From Sphingorhabdus sp. Alg231-15 (GTDB taxonomy: Bacteria; Pseudomonadota; Alphaproteobacteria; Sphingomonadales; Sphingomonadaceae), in assembly GCF_900149705.1 (NCBI RefSeq), contig NZ_LT703001.1:620001-684000 (forward strand): 64,000 bases of DNA. Reading direction: 5' to 3'. The first letter of the stretch is position 1. Every line of letters starts with the position of its first letter. Position numbers and translations under genes: made by a program. This document shows positions 8,540 to 15,307 of the stretch, in pieces. Below the pieces are notes generated by a model. It was not told the DNA's origin. It saw only the letters and a list, made by a program, of their open reading frames with translations, and did not search any database.

Positions 8540-8920
8540 ATGACTTCAACCCGCACGAAATTCTATCTTGATAAGCAACAGGCCAAATGGAGTGGTGTTT
8601 GCGCCGGAATATCAGACTATACAGGCATCAACGTCGTATGGGTCAGACTGGCAGCCGTTATAGCAACCGTAACCTTCGCCTTTCCCTGGACCCTGGTCGC
8701 CTATTGGATTGCTGCAAAATCCGCTGATGCAAAACCAATGGAACTATATGGCGACAAAGAGGAACGGGAATTCTGGCAGGGCGTCCGTCAGTCACCACGC
8801 CGCACGGCACGTGATGTCAAATCCCGCTTTCGCGAGATAGATCGCCGCCTCGCCGACATGGAACTATATTACACCAGTAGCAACAGCGCGCTCTCCAACG
8901 AGATTGAGCAGCTGCGCTAG
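8540..8920 (+). CDS. pspC: Phage shock protein C
   Basis: Inner-membrane stress sensor of 126 residues. The PspC domain is at the N-terminus (KWSGVCAGISDYTGINVVWVRL), with a transmembrane segment at about 34-60. The cytoplasmic C-terminal helix contains RLADMELYYTS and ends NEIEQLR. That C-terminal helix has the same spacing as the coiled-coil module in the following six small genes. A GAGAGG site lies just before the start, and the gap to pspB is two bases. Confidence 0.92.
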   Translation: MTSTRTKFYLDKQQAKWSGVCAGISDYTGINVVWVRLAAVIATVTFAFPWTLVAYWIAAKSADAKPMELYGDKEEREFWQGVRQSPRRTARDVKSRFREIDRRLADMELYYTSSNSALSNEIEQLR

Positions 8921-8950
8921 AACATACGAGAGATTTAAGGGAGATTAGTT

Positions 8951-9250
8951 ATGAATTGGGGTGGACCGGGATTTGTTATCGCGATCATCGCCGTCTGTTA
9001 TGCGGGCTGGATCATAAATAACTGGATCAGAGCCAAGCATGGCTATCCGCTCGAAGATGAATGGGGTGGAACAACCGACAAAGGCAATCCAGACTCTCAA
9101 CGCAAAATTGAATTGCTTTCCAATGAGAATGAAGAATTGGTCGGCAAGATTGATCGACTGCAAGAACGCCTCGCCGTATTGGAGCGGATCGCGACCGATC
9201 CTGCCAAGCGAACAGCGGATGAAATCGAAGCTTTAAGGGAGAAAGGTTGA
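8951..9250 (+). CDS. PspB-like small membrane protein, copy 1
   Basis: Ninety-nine residues: one N-terminal transmembrane helix (about 7-26), a short loop with KHGYPLEDEWGG, and a C-terminal coiled coil ending RLAVLERIATDPAKR...EIEALRE. The LERIATD block matches the end of PspB and PspC, so I read it as a PspB-like paralogue in the psp operon. AGGGAGA provides a good ribosome site. The stop overlaps the next start (TGATG). The function is inferred only from this resemblance and position. Confidence 0.75.
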   Translation: MNWGGPGFVIAIIAVCYAGWIINNWIRAKHGYPLEDEWGGTTDKGNPDSQRKIELLSNENEELVGKIDRLQERLAVLERIATDPAKRTADEIEALREKG

Positions 9251-9576
9251 TGGAACCGGATAAAGCAGCCTTCATTCTCGAAATACTGCCCTACGCTGCC
9301 GTAATTACGGGTATCGCAGTTACCGGTTGGGTAGTGACGACCTGGATGCGCATTAAGAACGGATATCCGCTGGAAGGCAGTTGGGGCAATGCGCTCCATC
9401 CTAATACAGACCGGGAAGCGGTTGAGCGGGTCAAATTGTTGACCAACGAAAACGCCGAACTGCGTGCTGAAGTTGGATCGATGAAAGACCGTCTTGCGAA
9501 TGTCGAGCGCATCGTCACCGATGACAGCCACCGGCTGACAAACGAAATCGAAGCCCTGCGCGCGCCGAAGAATTGA
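9250..9576 (+). CDS. PspB-like small membrane protein, copy 2
   Basis: About 108 residues, clearly related to the preceding gene: a transmembrane helix at about 10-32, RIKNGYPLEGSWGN after the membrane, then NENAELRAEVGSMKDRLANVERIVTDD and EIEALRA. Copies 1 and 2 share the GYPLE-x2-WG loop and the NEN...L start of the coiled coil, so they likely arose by tandem duplication. The ATG at 9250 overlaps the upstream stop; an in-frame TTG three bases earlier is less likely. Confidence 0.75.
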   Translation: MEPDKAAFILEILPYAAVITGIAVTGWVVTTWMRIKNGYPLEGSWGNALHPNTDREAVERVKLLTNENAELRAEVGSMKDRLANVERIVTDDSHRLTNEIEALRAPKN

Positions 9577-9586
9577 GGAGATCAAC

Positions 9587-9847
9587 ATGATTGAATATAT
9601 TGCCATATTGATCCCCTTTGCCGGCATTGGCGTGGGTGTATTCGCGATCTGGACCAGTCATCAGCAGAAGATATTGAAGATGCAGTCCAAGATTTCTGCC
9701 GAAAAGGCCGCTCAATATGCGGTCAGTAATAATCAACTGGAGCAGCGGGTTCGCGTTCTGGAACGGATTGTCACGGACAAAGGCTTTGATGTCGCCGGAC
9801 AAATTGAAAGCCTGCGCGATGAGCCAGAAGTAAAGGAACTGAACTGA
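9587..9847 (+). CDS. PspB-like small membrane protein, copy 3
   Basis: Eighty-six residues: a hydrophobic N-terminus (about 3-23, IPFAGIGVGVFAIW), then WTSHQQKILKMQ, and a coiled coil with LEQRVRVLERIVTDKG. It lacks the GYPLE loop of copies 1 and 2 and pairs best with copy 4 (IP-x2-P/AFGxG then W-T-x-HQ-x-K). GAGGAGA precedes the start. The stop overlaps the start of copy 4. Confidence 0.75.
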   Translation: MIEYIAILIPFAGIGVGVFAIWTSHQQKILKMQSKISAEKAAQYAVSNNQLEQRVRVLERIVTDKGFDVAGQIESLRDEPEVKELN

Positions 9848-10113
9848 TGGACTGGCTTGGTTATTTAATTCCTCTTGCCCCGTTCGGCCTTGGCGGCCTG
9901 TGGATATGGACTCGTCACCAAAGCAAGATGGTTGACAAGCAGAAAGAGCTCCTGCTGCTCGGCAAAAATGTGCCGGAAAGTGAAGACGGCCGGAGGATGA
10001 ATGAAGACATGAAATATCTGAAAGAGCGCGTAGCCACATTGGAGAAAATAGTAACCGATGAACGCGGCGCGCGGGAACTTGAAAGTGAAATTGCGAAGCT
10101 GAAAGACAGTTGA
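9847..10113 (+). CDS. PspB-like small membrane protein, copy 4
   Basis: Eighty-eight residues: an N-terminal transmembrane helix (about 5-22, IPLAPFGLGGLWIW), then WTRHQSKMVDKQ, and a coiled coil with KERVATLEKIVTDERGAREL and SEIAKLKD. It is similar to copy 3 in the membrane part and to copy 5 in the coiled coil (both have D-R/E-RGARELE-x-EI). The ATG overlaps the previous TGA. Confidence 0.75.
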   Translation: MDWLGYLIPLAPFGLGGLWIWTRHQSKMVDKQKELLLLGKNVPESEDGRRMNEDMKYLKERVATLEKIVTDERGARELESEIAKLKDS

Positions 10114-10142
10114 GCCGGATTTAATTGGAGGGAATAGAATAA

Positions 10143-10403
10143 ATGAACCCGTTTGAAATGGTTGTCGCCATCATCATCGTCATCACGGTTGGAAAAGTGG
10201 TCAGCACCCGCATTCAGGCCAAGCATGGCATTGCATCAGACGAAGAAGGCAACCCTGTAACAATGGTCGACCCCGACGCCGGACGACTGCGCGAAGAAGT
10301 CAAATATCTCAAGGAGCGCGTTGCCGTTCTGGAGAAAATCGCCACCGATGATCGCGGCGCTCGCGAACTCGAAAATGAAATTGAGAAATTGCGGGACCAA
10401 TAA
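10143..10403 (+). CDS. PspB-like small membrane protein, copy 5
   Basis: Eighty-six residues: a transmembrane helix (about 5-23, MVVAIIIVITVGKVV), then TRIQAKHGIASDEEGNP, and a coiled coil with LKERVAVLEKIATDDRGAREL and NEIEKLRD. The loop resembles copies 1 and 2 (AKHG), while the coiled coil is nearly the same as copy 4, as if segments had been shuffled or converted between copies. A strong GGAGGG site lies before the start. Confidence 0.75.
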   Translation: MNPFEMVVAIIIVITVGKVVSTRIQAKHGIASDEEGNPVTMVDPDAGRLREEVKYLKERVAVLEKIATDDRGARELENEIEKLRDQ

Positions 10404-10445
10404 GACGGTTCCTCAAGGAAGCAGGAAGAGAAGAAGGATAGCATC

Positions 10446-10676
10446 ATGCCAGAACCCAGTTTTTACCTGATGACTGCTGCATTTACCCTGATCGGATTAA
10501 CGGCGGTTTCCCTTATCGCCTTGCGAGGATGGCGCGACTGGATTGCGCTCAAAACCAAGGAGTTGGAGCAGCAACGCGAAGAAAATCCCCCTAGCGCAAC
10601 ATCGCGAATTGAGGTCGCAGACCTCAAGGAACGCATCCGCAAGCTGGAAGCCATTGCTGCCGGAGTGGAGCTTTAA
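10446..10676 (+). CDS. PspB-like small membrane protein, copy 6
   Basis: Seventy-six residues, the shortest and most divergent copy: a transmembrane helix (about 8-27), basic RGWRDWIALKTKELEQQ, then VADLKERIRKLEAIAAG ending shortly after. The trailing T-D and E-I-x-x-L-R portion of the module is missing. AAGGATAG precedes the ATG. Last gene of the psp run; sufE follows after 55 bases with its own ribosome site. Confidence 0.7.
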   Translation: MPEPSFYLMTAAFTLIGLTAVSLIALRGWRDWIALKTKELEQQREENPPSATSRIEVADLKERIRKLEAIAAGVEL

Positions 10677-10731
10677 CAACCAGCCCCTAAAAAGGGATGA
10701 CGCGAATCCCCTGCCCTGCTAGCGGGCGAGG

Positions 10732-11139
10732 ATGAGCAAATTTGACGATCTTGTAGAAGAATATGAATTTCTGGAAGCTGATGACCGATACCGGCTTCTG
10801 ATTGATCTGGGCAAAGAGCTGGAACCCATGCCGGATGCCCTCAAAACCGACGCAACACTGGTACGCGGATGCTCCGCTTCGGTCTGGGTCTATCCGACAA
10901 ACCAGGATGATGGGCGACTGCACTTTCTGGCAGACAGCAATGCCGCGATTACCAAGGGCATTATCGCATTGGTCCTCGAAACCGTTCAGGATCAACCGAT
11001 TGATGCCGTTTTGAAAACGGATATTGCCGAAAAACTGGCACCGTTTGATTTGAAAAACCAGCTCAGTTCCAATCGCACCCAGGGTATTCCGAACATGATC
11101 GCACTAATCAATGAAACAGCAGAGCGATATCAGGCATGA
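10732..11139 (+). CDS. sufE: Cysteine desulfuration protein SufE
   Basis: SufE family protein of 135 residues, which accepts persulfide sulfur from SufS and passes it to the SUF Fe-S assembly scaffold. The acceptor cysteine is in VRGCSASVW near residue 48, with the usual N-terminal YEFLEADDRYRLLIDLG and C-terminal RTQGIPNMI. A GAGG site precedes the ATG. No other suf genes are in the window, so it is separate from the main suf operon here. Its stop overlaps the next gene (ATGA). Confidence 0.92.
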   Translation: MSKFDDLVEEYEFLEADDRYRLLIDLGKELEPMPDALKTDATLVRGCSASVWVYPTNQDDGRLHFLADSNAAITKGIIALVLETVQDQPIDAVLKTDIAEKLAPFDLKNQLSSNRTQGIPNMIALINETAERYQA

Positions 11140-11546
11140 TTTGGGCCGCTCTGCTTCACATTACTACGCCTGATGCTCAAGATGTGGAAGCCGTCGAACC
11201 CGGTTATGAGCATGATTGTTCCGGACAGCCCATGCAGAATTACGAGTTGCGCCTTACCGCTTCTGACATCAGTTCTGCCGCGGTCGGCTTTGGTTCCTAT
11301 AGTAACGAGCCGGTGCTCAATATCGTTTTCTCAGAAACCGGCTATGATAAATTTGCCTCCGTCCAAAAAGGCCGCCTCGGCAAAAGATTTGCTCTCTGCT
11401 TCGAAGGCCGTTTGTTGAGCGTACCAATATTGAATGAATATATTTATGGGCGCGCAGCCCAGATATCTGGCGCATTTACGATCGAAGAAGCTACAGATTT
11501 ACAAATTCAAATGAACAAAAATAAGGGAGCAGCGGAGGACCCTTAA
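11136..11546 (+). CDS. Stand-alone SecDF P1-head domain protein
   Basis: A protein of 136 residues whose centre (about 38-128) resembles the periplasmic P1 head of SecD: the VFSETGYDKFASV stretch, LGKRFALCFEGRLLSVPILNE, then AAQISGAFTIEEATDLQIQM, similar to the GQISG.FT.EEA.DL motif. SecD membrane helices are absent. The first ~10 residues are mildly hydrophobic, and a clear signal peptide is not obvious. It is translationally coupled to sufE. I infer an exported or periplasmic role from the domain but cannot name a function. The 3' end overlaps the convergent J-domain gene by four bases. Confidence 0.65.
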   Translation: MIWAALLHITTPDAQDVEAVEPGYEHDCSGQPMQNYELRLTASDISSAAVGFGSYSNEPVLNIVFSETGYDKFASVQKGRLGKRFALCFEGRLLSVPILNEYIYGRAAQISGAFTIEEATDLQIQMNKNKGAAEDP

Positions 11547-12079
11547 ACCGGTTTCCAAACGCGCCGCTCTTCGGCAATTTTCAACACATCAAAAGCCGCT
11601 TGCGCTGCCTGAAACTTTTTCGCTGCCTCTTCATCGCCCGGGTTAACATCGGGATGATATTCCTTGGCCATAGCCCGCCAGGCCTTTTTCACAGCTTCAA
11701 AATCCACATCAGGCGTCAGATCAAATATTTCCAGTGCGGTCATCTCGTCGCGCGAGCGGCTGCCATCGCCGGATCCCATCCAGCTGTAATGTTTTGCTTC
11801 CTGATAGGCATTGGCATCGCGCTGCTCATCCGCTTCACGCTTCGCGCGCTCTTCCTTGTCGAGGCCTTCGAAATAATCCCAGCCACGATTATATTCCGCC
11901 GCGTGTTTTTCACAGAAATACCAGCGATCAGGACTATTGGGTGATTTGGGCGCAGGGCAATTGCCTGCTTCGTTACAACCATGCCGGTCACAAATCTTCA
12001 CCTGCTCAGCTTCACGCGAGCTTTCATAGCTGCCCCAGCGGGGAAAACCCCAGTTATCAGATCGTTTTGCTTTTGGCAT
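11543..12079 (-). CDS. J-domain protein with an N-terminal Cys/His segment
   Basis: Protein of 178 residues with a J domain at the C-terminus (about 113-178: TALEIFDLTPDVDFEAVKKA, HPD in KEYHPDVNPGD, and FQAAQAAFDVL). The N-terminal 70 residues carry CDRHGCNEAGNCPAP and CEKHAAEYN, a possible zinc site (C-x3-H-x-C, then C-x2-H). The middle is highly charged. J proteins stimulate the ATPase of a DnaK partner; the client is unknown. The full-length DnaJ Gly/Phe and zinc-finger layout is absent, so this is not DnaJ itself. Confidence 0.85.
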   Translation of the reverse strand: MPKAKRSDNWGFPRWGSYESSREAEQVKICDRHGCNEAGNCPAPKSPNSPDRWYFCEKHAAEYNRGWDYFEGLDKEERAKREADEQRDANAYQEAKHYSWMGSGDGSRSRDEMTALEIFDLTPDVDFEAVKKAWRAMAKEYHPDVNPGDEEAAKKFQAAQAAFDVLKIAEERRVWKPV

Positions 12080-12128
12080 ATGCGACTTTTAGCAAGGCTA
12101 CGGGATCACTGCCAGCGGTAATTTTTTG

Positions 12129-12157
12129 ATGTCCGCTTTGGGCGCAAAAGCGGACAT
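12129..12157. repeat. Dispersed palindromic repeat, copy A
   Basis: A perfect palindrome with 11-bp arms ATGTCCGCTTT / AAAGCGGACAT and a 7-base loop. Similar hairpins occur at 12910-12937 and 18052-18080. It lies seven bases from the 3' end of the GST gene and may also act as its transcript end. Confidence 0.7.
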
Positions 12158-12163
12158 TGAATT

Positions 12164-12796
12164 TCAACCCAAACGAGGTAGTTTGGGTTTGGATTGCTCG
12201 AGTCCTTGCTGAACGGATATGGCATTCCACCACCGAAATAGTTGAGGATAAGATTGGAGCAATTTTGCGCCTTCGGGAGCCATCTGAAAGTAGGATATCA
12301 TAGGTCCCAAATGAATATCCGACAGAGAAAGCAAGCCCGTTTTGAGAAGCCCTTGATCTGAGACCAAGTCGTTTAGTGCGGAGAGAACCTTTGGAGCTGC
12401 ATTCAAACCCGCCTCTAACTCTGACTGATCAACCCCTGATCCCAATGCCTTGTTCAAATAGCCTTGACTGGAAACGCGCCTGACCAAAGGCCAATACGCA
12501 TAGTTATCAACAACGCTGATAATTTGATCAGATCGAGCGCGCTCTTGCGTATCCACGGGTTGGAGCTGCGGTCCAGAAAATGCAGAATCTATGAAACGCG
12601 TAATAGCACTCGTCTCGTAAACACGAAATCCATTGTGAACCAGAAGCGGAACCTTCCCAAATGGATGAGCGGGATGGCCTGTCTCGGAAAAAGGATTAAC
12701 CTCGACAGCACTGTATTCCGCTCCCTTTTCAAAAAGCGCAAAGCGAACAATCCAAGTGTATACGCTGTAGCTAAAACCGTGCAGTTCCGTTTCCAT
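12164..12796 (-). CDS. Glutathione S-transferase-like protein
   Basis: Protein of about 210 residues with the N-terminal thioredoxin-like GST fold: HGFSYSVYTWIVRFALFEKG, the cis-proline loop FGKVPLLVHNG and the glutathione-binding ETSAITRFID. An all-helical C-terminal domain follows. The frame is open to a TTG at 12847, but the ATG at 12796 begins right at the GST fold. The substrate is unknown. The gene sits alone between two copies of the same palindrome, which may mark a small inserted unit. Confidence 0.8.
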   Translation of the reverse strand: METELHGFSYSVYTWIVRFALFEKGAEYSAVEVNPFSETGHPAHPFGKVPLLVHNGFRVYETSAITRFIDSAFSGPQLQPVDTQERARSDQIISVVDNYAYWPLVRRVSSQGYLNKALGSGVDQSELEAGLNAAPKVLSALNDLVSDQGLLKTGLLSLSDIHLGPMISYFQMAPEGAKLLQSYPQLFRWWNAISVQQGLEQSKPKLPRLG

Positions 12797-12909
12797 ATCA
12801 GCTGACACTACAGATAATTCTGATCCCTGCAACTTGAGTAATAGCAACGGAAGTCCGCACTTCTGGTCCGCTCATCACCCATTGTCGCCGCTCAACGTCG
12901 CCAAAGCTA

Positions 12910-12937
12910 ATGTCCGCTTTCGGGATAAAGCGGTCAT
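12910..12937. repeat. Dispersed palindromic repeat, copy B
   Basis: ATGTCCGCTTT, a six-base loop, then AAAGCGGTCAT: the same palindrome as copy A with one arm mismatch. Copies A and B flank the GST gene on both sides, in an otherwise gene-free stretch before rnpB. Confidence 0.65.
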
Positions 12938-13013
12938 TAGTTTCAAGCAGGTTTTACTGCTTCAAAACTAATACCAACGTTCAATTTCCATCAAAATGGC
13001 GTTTAGGCCGAGA

Positions 13014-13467
13014 ATACCAGAGGGTCTGTAAGCCGGGTTCTGTCCATCCTCTTTCAAGGAATAGCCAGTCATTCATCTCGACGGTGCATTGCTGCGCCGC
13101 TCTAGCAACCAACCCGGGCTGCAGGCCGAAATAGCCATATGCCGCCCCTATTTGGTTTTGCTCCAGGTGGGGTTTACCGTGCCAGATCTGTTGCCAGATC
13201 CGCGGTGCGCTCTTACCGCACCCTTTCAACGTCACGCTGCCGAAGCATTAGGCCAAAGCCGGCGCGACCTACTTTCTGTTGCACTGTCCCTGAACAGGCG
13301 ATCTCTCCCCTGCCCGCCGGACGTTATCCGGCACCTTTAAATCGTGGAGCCCGGACTTTCCTCCCACCTTCGCCAAGGCTTCGGCGGGCGAGCCCGTAAT
13401 GCAAATAATTGCGGAGCCTGCCTGCCATAGCTTTAGCGAAGGCAGGCGACTGGCCGACCCTCTGGTG
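13014..13467 (-). ncRNA. rnpB: RNase P RNA (class A)
   Basis: Catalytic RNA that trims the 5' ends of tRNA precursors. Read on the minus strand it has the P1 helix formed by CCAGAGGGTC (13456-13465) with its complement (13017-13026). It also has the conserved core GGAGGAAAGTCCGGGCTCC, the GAGAGAT segment, ACAGAAAGTAGGTC-like P8-P10 region, and the conserved 3' part ACAGAACCCGGCTTACAGACC. Helix P3 is unusually long (about 13363-13446). The 5' end lies only about five bases after the amidase stop codon, so its promoter is probably inside that gene. Ends are accurate to a few bases. Confidence 0.93.
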
Positions 13468-13471
13468 CGCT

Positions 13472-14167
13472 CTATTTAGTGATTCCACGCTCTCTGTCGA
13501 GCATTAAAGACAATAGCAATGTTCGGCATTCGCCATCAATGACACCATCGACATTTTTCGGACGAAAACGGCGCTGGAAAGCGCGCACTGCATCTTCTGC
13601 AGCTGTAATATCATAACCAAATCGTTCCAGGGCCAGCATGAAACCGCCATCGGTCCAAGGTGGCTCACCCCGATTTAAGGATGGTTTTTTCAGCGCAATA
13701 CCGTGCCTTGCTAACCTGTCCCAATCAAACAGCTCTCCTGGGTCCAGCTTACGTGCCGGCGCGAGATCGCTATGACCGATGACATTGGAAGGCACAATGT
13801 CGTGCCGTTTGACAATATCATGCGCGAGCCGCGTTACCGAGTCCATCTGCTCTTCCGGAAACGGCACATAGCCCCATTCATGGCCCGGATTGACGATCTC
13901 AATGCCAATGCTGGCGCTATTCACATCTTCAATCCCGCGCCAATAGCCGCGTCCGGCGTGCCATGCACGATTATCTTCCTTGACCATATTCACGATCTGA
14001 CCGTCCTCGGTCACGACATAGTGGGCCGAAACCTTTGCATCAGGATTAGCAAGCCAGTTTATCGCCGAGGCGGCGTCCTTCATGCCGGTATAGTGCATGA
14101 CCAATATGCTGATCGGCAACTTGCGCACATCAAAATTGGGAGAAGGCGTCCAGATCATATCCATCAT
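13472..14167 (-). CDS. N-acetylmuramoyl-L-alanine amidase (Amidase_2 plus peptidoglycan-binding domain)
   Basis: About 231 residues. The amidase_2/AmpD-type domain (about 15-150) has zinc ligands in VMHYTG, AWHAGRGYWRG and IGHSDLAPARKLDPG. A C-terminal peptidoglycan-binding-1-like region (about 175-222, DAVRAFQRRFRP...DGVIDGECR) follows. It cleaves the bond between MurNAc and L-alanine. No signal peptide is visible, which fits a cytoplasmic AmpD-like recycling enzyme or export by other means. The frame opens with TTG at 14170; the ATG at 14167 is best placed behind GAGGAAGG. Third gene after the JAMM protein and chpT. Confidence 0.87.
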   Translation of the reverse strand: MMDMIWTPSPNFDVRKLPISILVMHYTGMKDAASAINWLANPDAKVSAHYVVTEDGQIVNMVKEDNRAWHAGRGYWRGIEDVNSASIGIEIVNPGHEWGYVPFPEEQMDSVTRLAHDIVKRHDIVPSNVIGHSDLAPARKLDPGELFDWDRLARHGIALKKPSLNRGEPPWTDGGFMLALERFGYDITAAEDAVRAFQRRFRPKNVDGVIDGECRTLLLSLMLDRERGITK

Positions 14168-14193
14168 CAATGCCCTTCCTCTATCATGCCCGA

Positions 14194-14832
14194 TCAGGCG
14201 ACTATCGCGCCTAGCAACAATTCTGTATCAGAAGCTGGCGATACCCGCAGATCCCCACCATTTTCGCAGGACAATTCGCGAGACATCCAGGCAGCGGCCG
14301 TACGGGCGCTCAGCTCAGATTGCGGCAAAGTGCCTTCAAGTGCTGCACGAATACCGTCATCCAACGCAATTTTTGCGCCTTCAGCGCGAACAACCACTTC
14401 GATCCCATTGTCACCATGCTCAGCACCGACATCCAATTGCCCGCCGCGAACCAAAGCTTCACGGGCAATAAGAGCAAGGTTCAAAAGAATCTTGATCGCC
14501 TTTTTCGGTAGTGTGGCGCTTTGAACGGCCCAACCCAGCGTGATTTTACCTTGATCACCGACCAGACTTTCGACCAGTTGTTTCGCTTCCCCAGGATCAA
14601 CTTCATCACCAAAACCGCCTGCAGCTCCAAAGGCCAGTCGGAAATATTTTAGTTTGTCCGCTGATGCTCTCGCGCTATCGGCAAGCAGATCAAGGCAGCG
14701 ATCCCGCATTTCCGGGTCCGTTTCATCTTCCAGCAACTCAAGACCGTTATTTATGGCGCCGACTGGGCTCAGCAGGTCATGACATAATTTCGAACAAAGC
14801 AATGCTGCAAGATCGACACCGGATTGAGACAT
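14194..14832 (-). CDS. chpT: Histidine phosphotransferase ChpT
   Basis: Protein of 212 residues with the ChpT layout: a dimerising helical hairpin containing the phospho-accepting His in LCSKLCHDLLSPVGAINNGLE split around residues 13-32, followed by a degenerate ATPase-like domain (KILLNLALIAREAL). ChpT passes phosphate from CckA to CtrA and CpdR, which controls the alphaproteobacterial cell cycle. The ATPase-like half lacks obvious nucleotide-binding boxes, as expected for this family. It is in an operon with the JAMM protein upstream and the amidase downstream (gaps of 27 and 26 bases). Confidence 0.85.
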   Translation of the reverse strand: MSQSGVDLAALLCSKLCHDLLSPVGAINNGLELLEDETDPEMRDRCLDLLADSARASADKLKYFRLAFGAAGGFGDEVDPGEAKQLVESLVGDQGKITLGWAVQSATLPKKAIKILLNLALIAREALVRGGQLDVGAEHGDNGIEVVVRAEGAKIALDDGIRAALEGTLPQSELSARTAAAWMSRELSCENGGDLRVSPASDTELLLGAIVA

Positions 14833-14859
14833 GAAAATGAACCTTTAATTTGTGAAATA

Positions 14860-15300
14860 TCAATTGTCCGCTGTTTGGCCCTTTGTGCTTTGGCAATCAA
14901 GGGTGATTGGATCAAAGCGGCTATATATTTGACCATTTTCAACGGACTGCCAGGCTGCCGCGTCATGACCATTGATGATCAGCCATATCCGGCCATCGGG
15001 CGCAGCCATGGCAGCATCGGTTTTTGATGGCACGACCTCCCCGGACGGGTGGGAATGAAAATAGCCGATGATTTCAGGGCCATGATCGCGCATCGCCCGT
15101 TCGGCCGCGATCAGATCAACAGGATCTATTTCAAAATGGTGCAGTCGATTTCCGGCTACATTTTTCGTGGTCTTCGCGCTCAAAACTGTCCCATTATTGC
15201 CAAATAACAGCCCACAAGCTTCCTCCGGAGCCATTTCACGGGCAAGTTGCTGCAAATCGTTCAATATCGCGCTTGATATGGCCAGTTTCATAGCCCACAT
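14860..15300 (-). CDS. JAMM (Mov34/MPN/PAD-1) metalloprotease family protein
   Basis: Protein of 146 residues with a complete JAMM zinc motif: the catalytic Glu in MAPEEACGLLFG, then GYFHSHPSGEVVPSKTD (HxH...S..D). Members of this prokaryotic M67 family cut isopeptide or C-terminal peptide bonds, for example in sulfur-carrier or ubiquitin-like systems. No such carrier is nearby, so the substrate is unknown. Starts at 15300 or 15291 are both possible. First gene of the JAMM-chpT-amidase operon, divergent from rluD with seven bases between the starts. Confidence 0.85.
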   Translation of the reverse strand: MWAMKLAISSAILNDLQQLAREMAPEEACGLLFGNNGTVLSAKTTKNVAGNRLHHFEIDPVDLIAAERAMRDHGPEIIGYFHSHPSGEVVPSKTDAAMAAPDGRIWLIINGHDAAAWQSVENGQIYSRFDPITLDCQSTKGQTADN

Positions 15301-15307
15301 CTAGGCG

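Noticed and set aside
8951-10676. Repetitive run of short genes considered as a repeat array such as CRISPR
   Set aside because: The similarity is at protein level only, with different DNA sequences, start codons, ribosome sites and lengths. No direct DNA repeat with regular spacing exists.
13089-13399. Several open frames inside the rnpB region
   Set aside because: The conserved RNase P RNA core and pairing explain this DNA. The frames are by-products of GC-rich structured RNA.
13772-14524. Open frame of 250 codons on the plus strand
   Set aside because: It runs across the amidase and chpT genes on the opposite strand, whose domains and motifs are clear.
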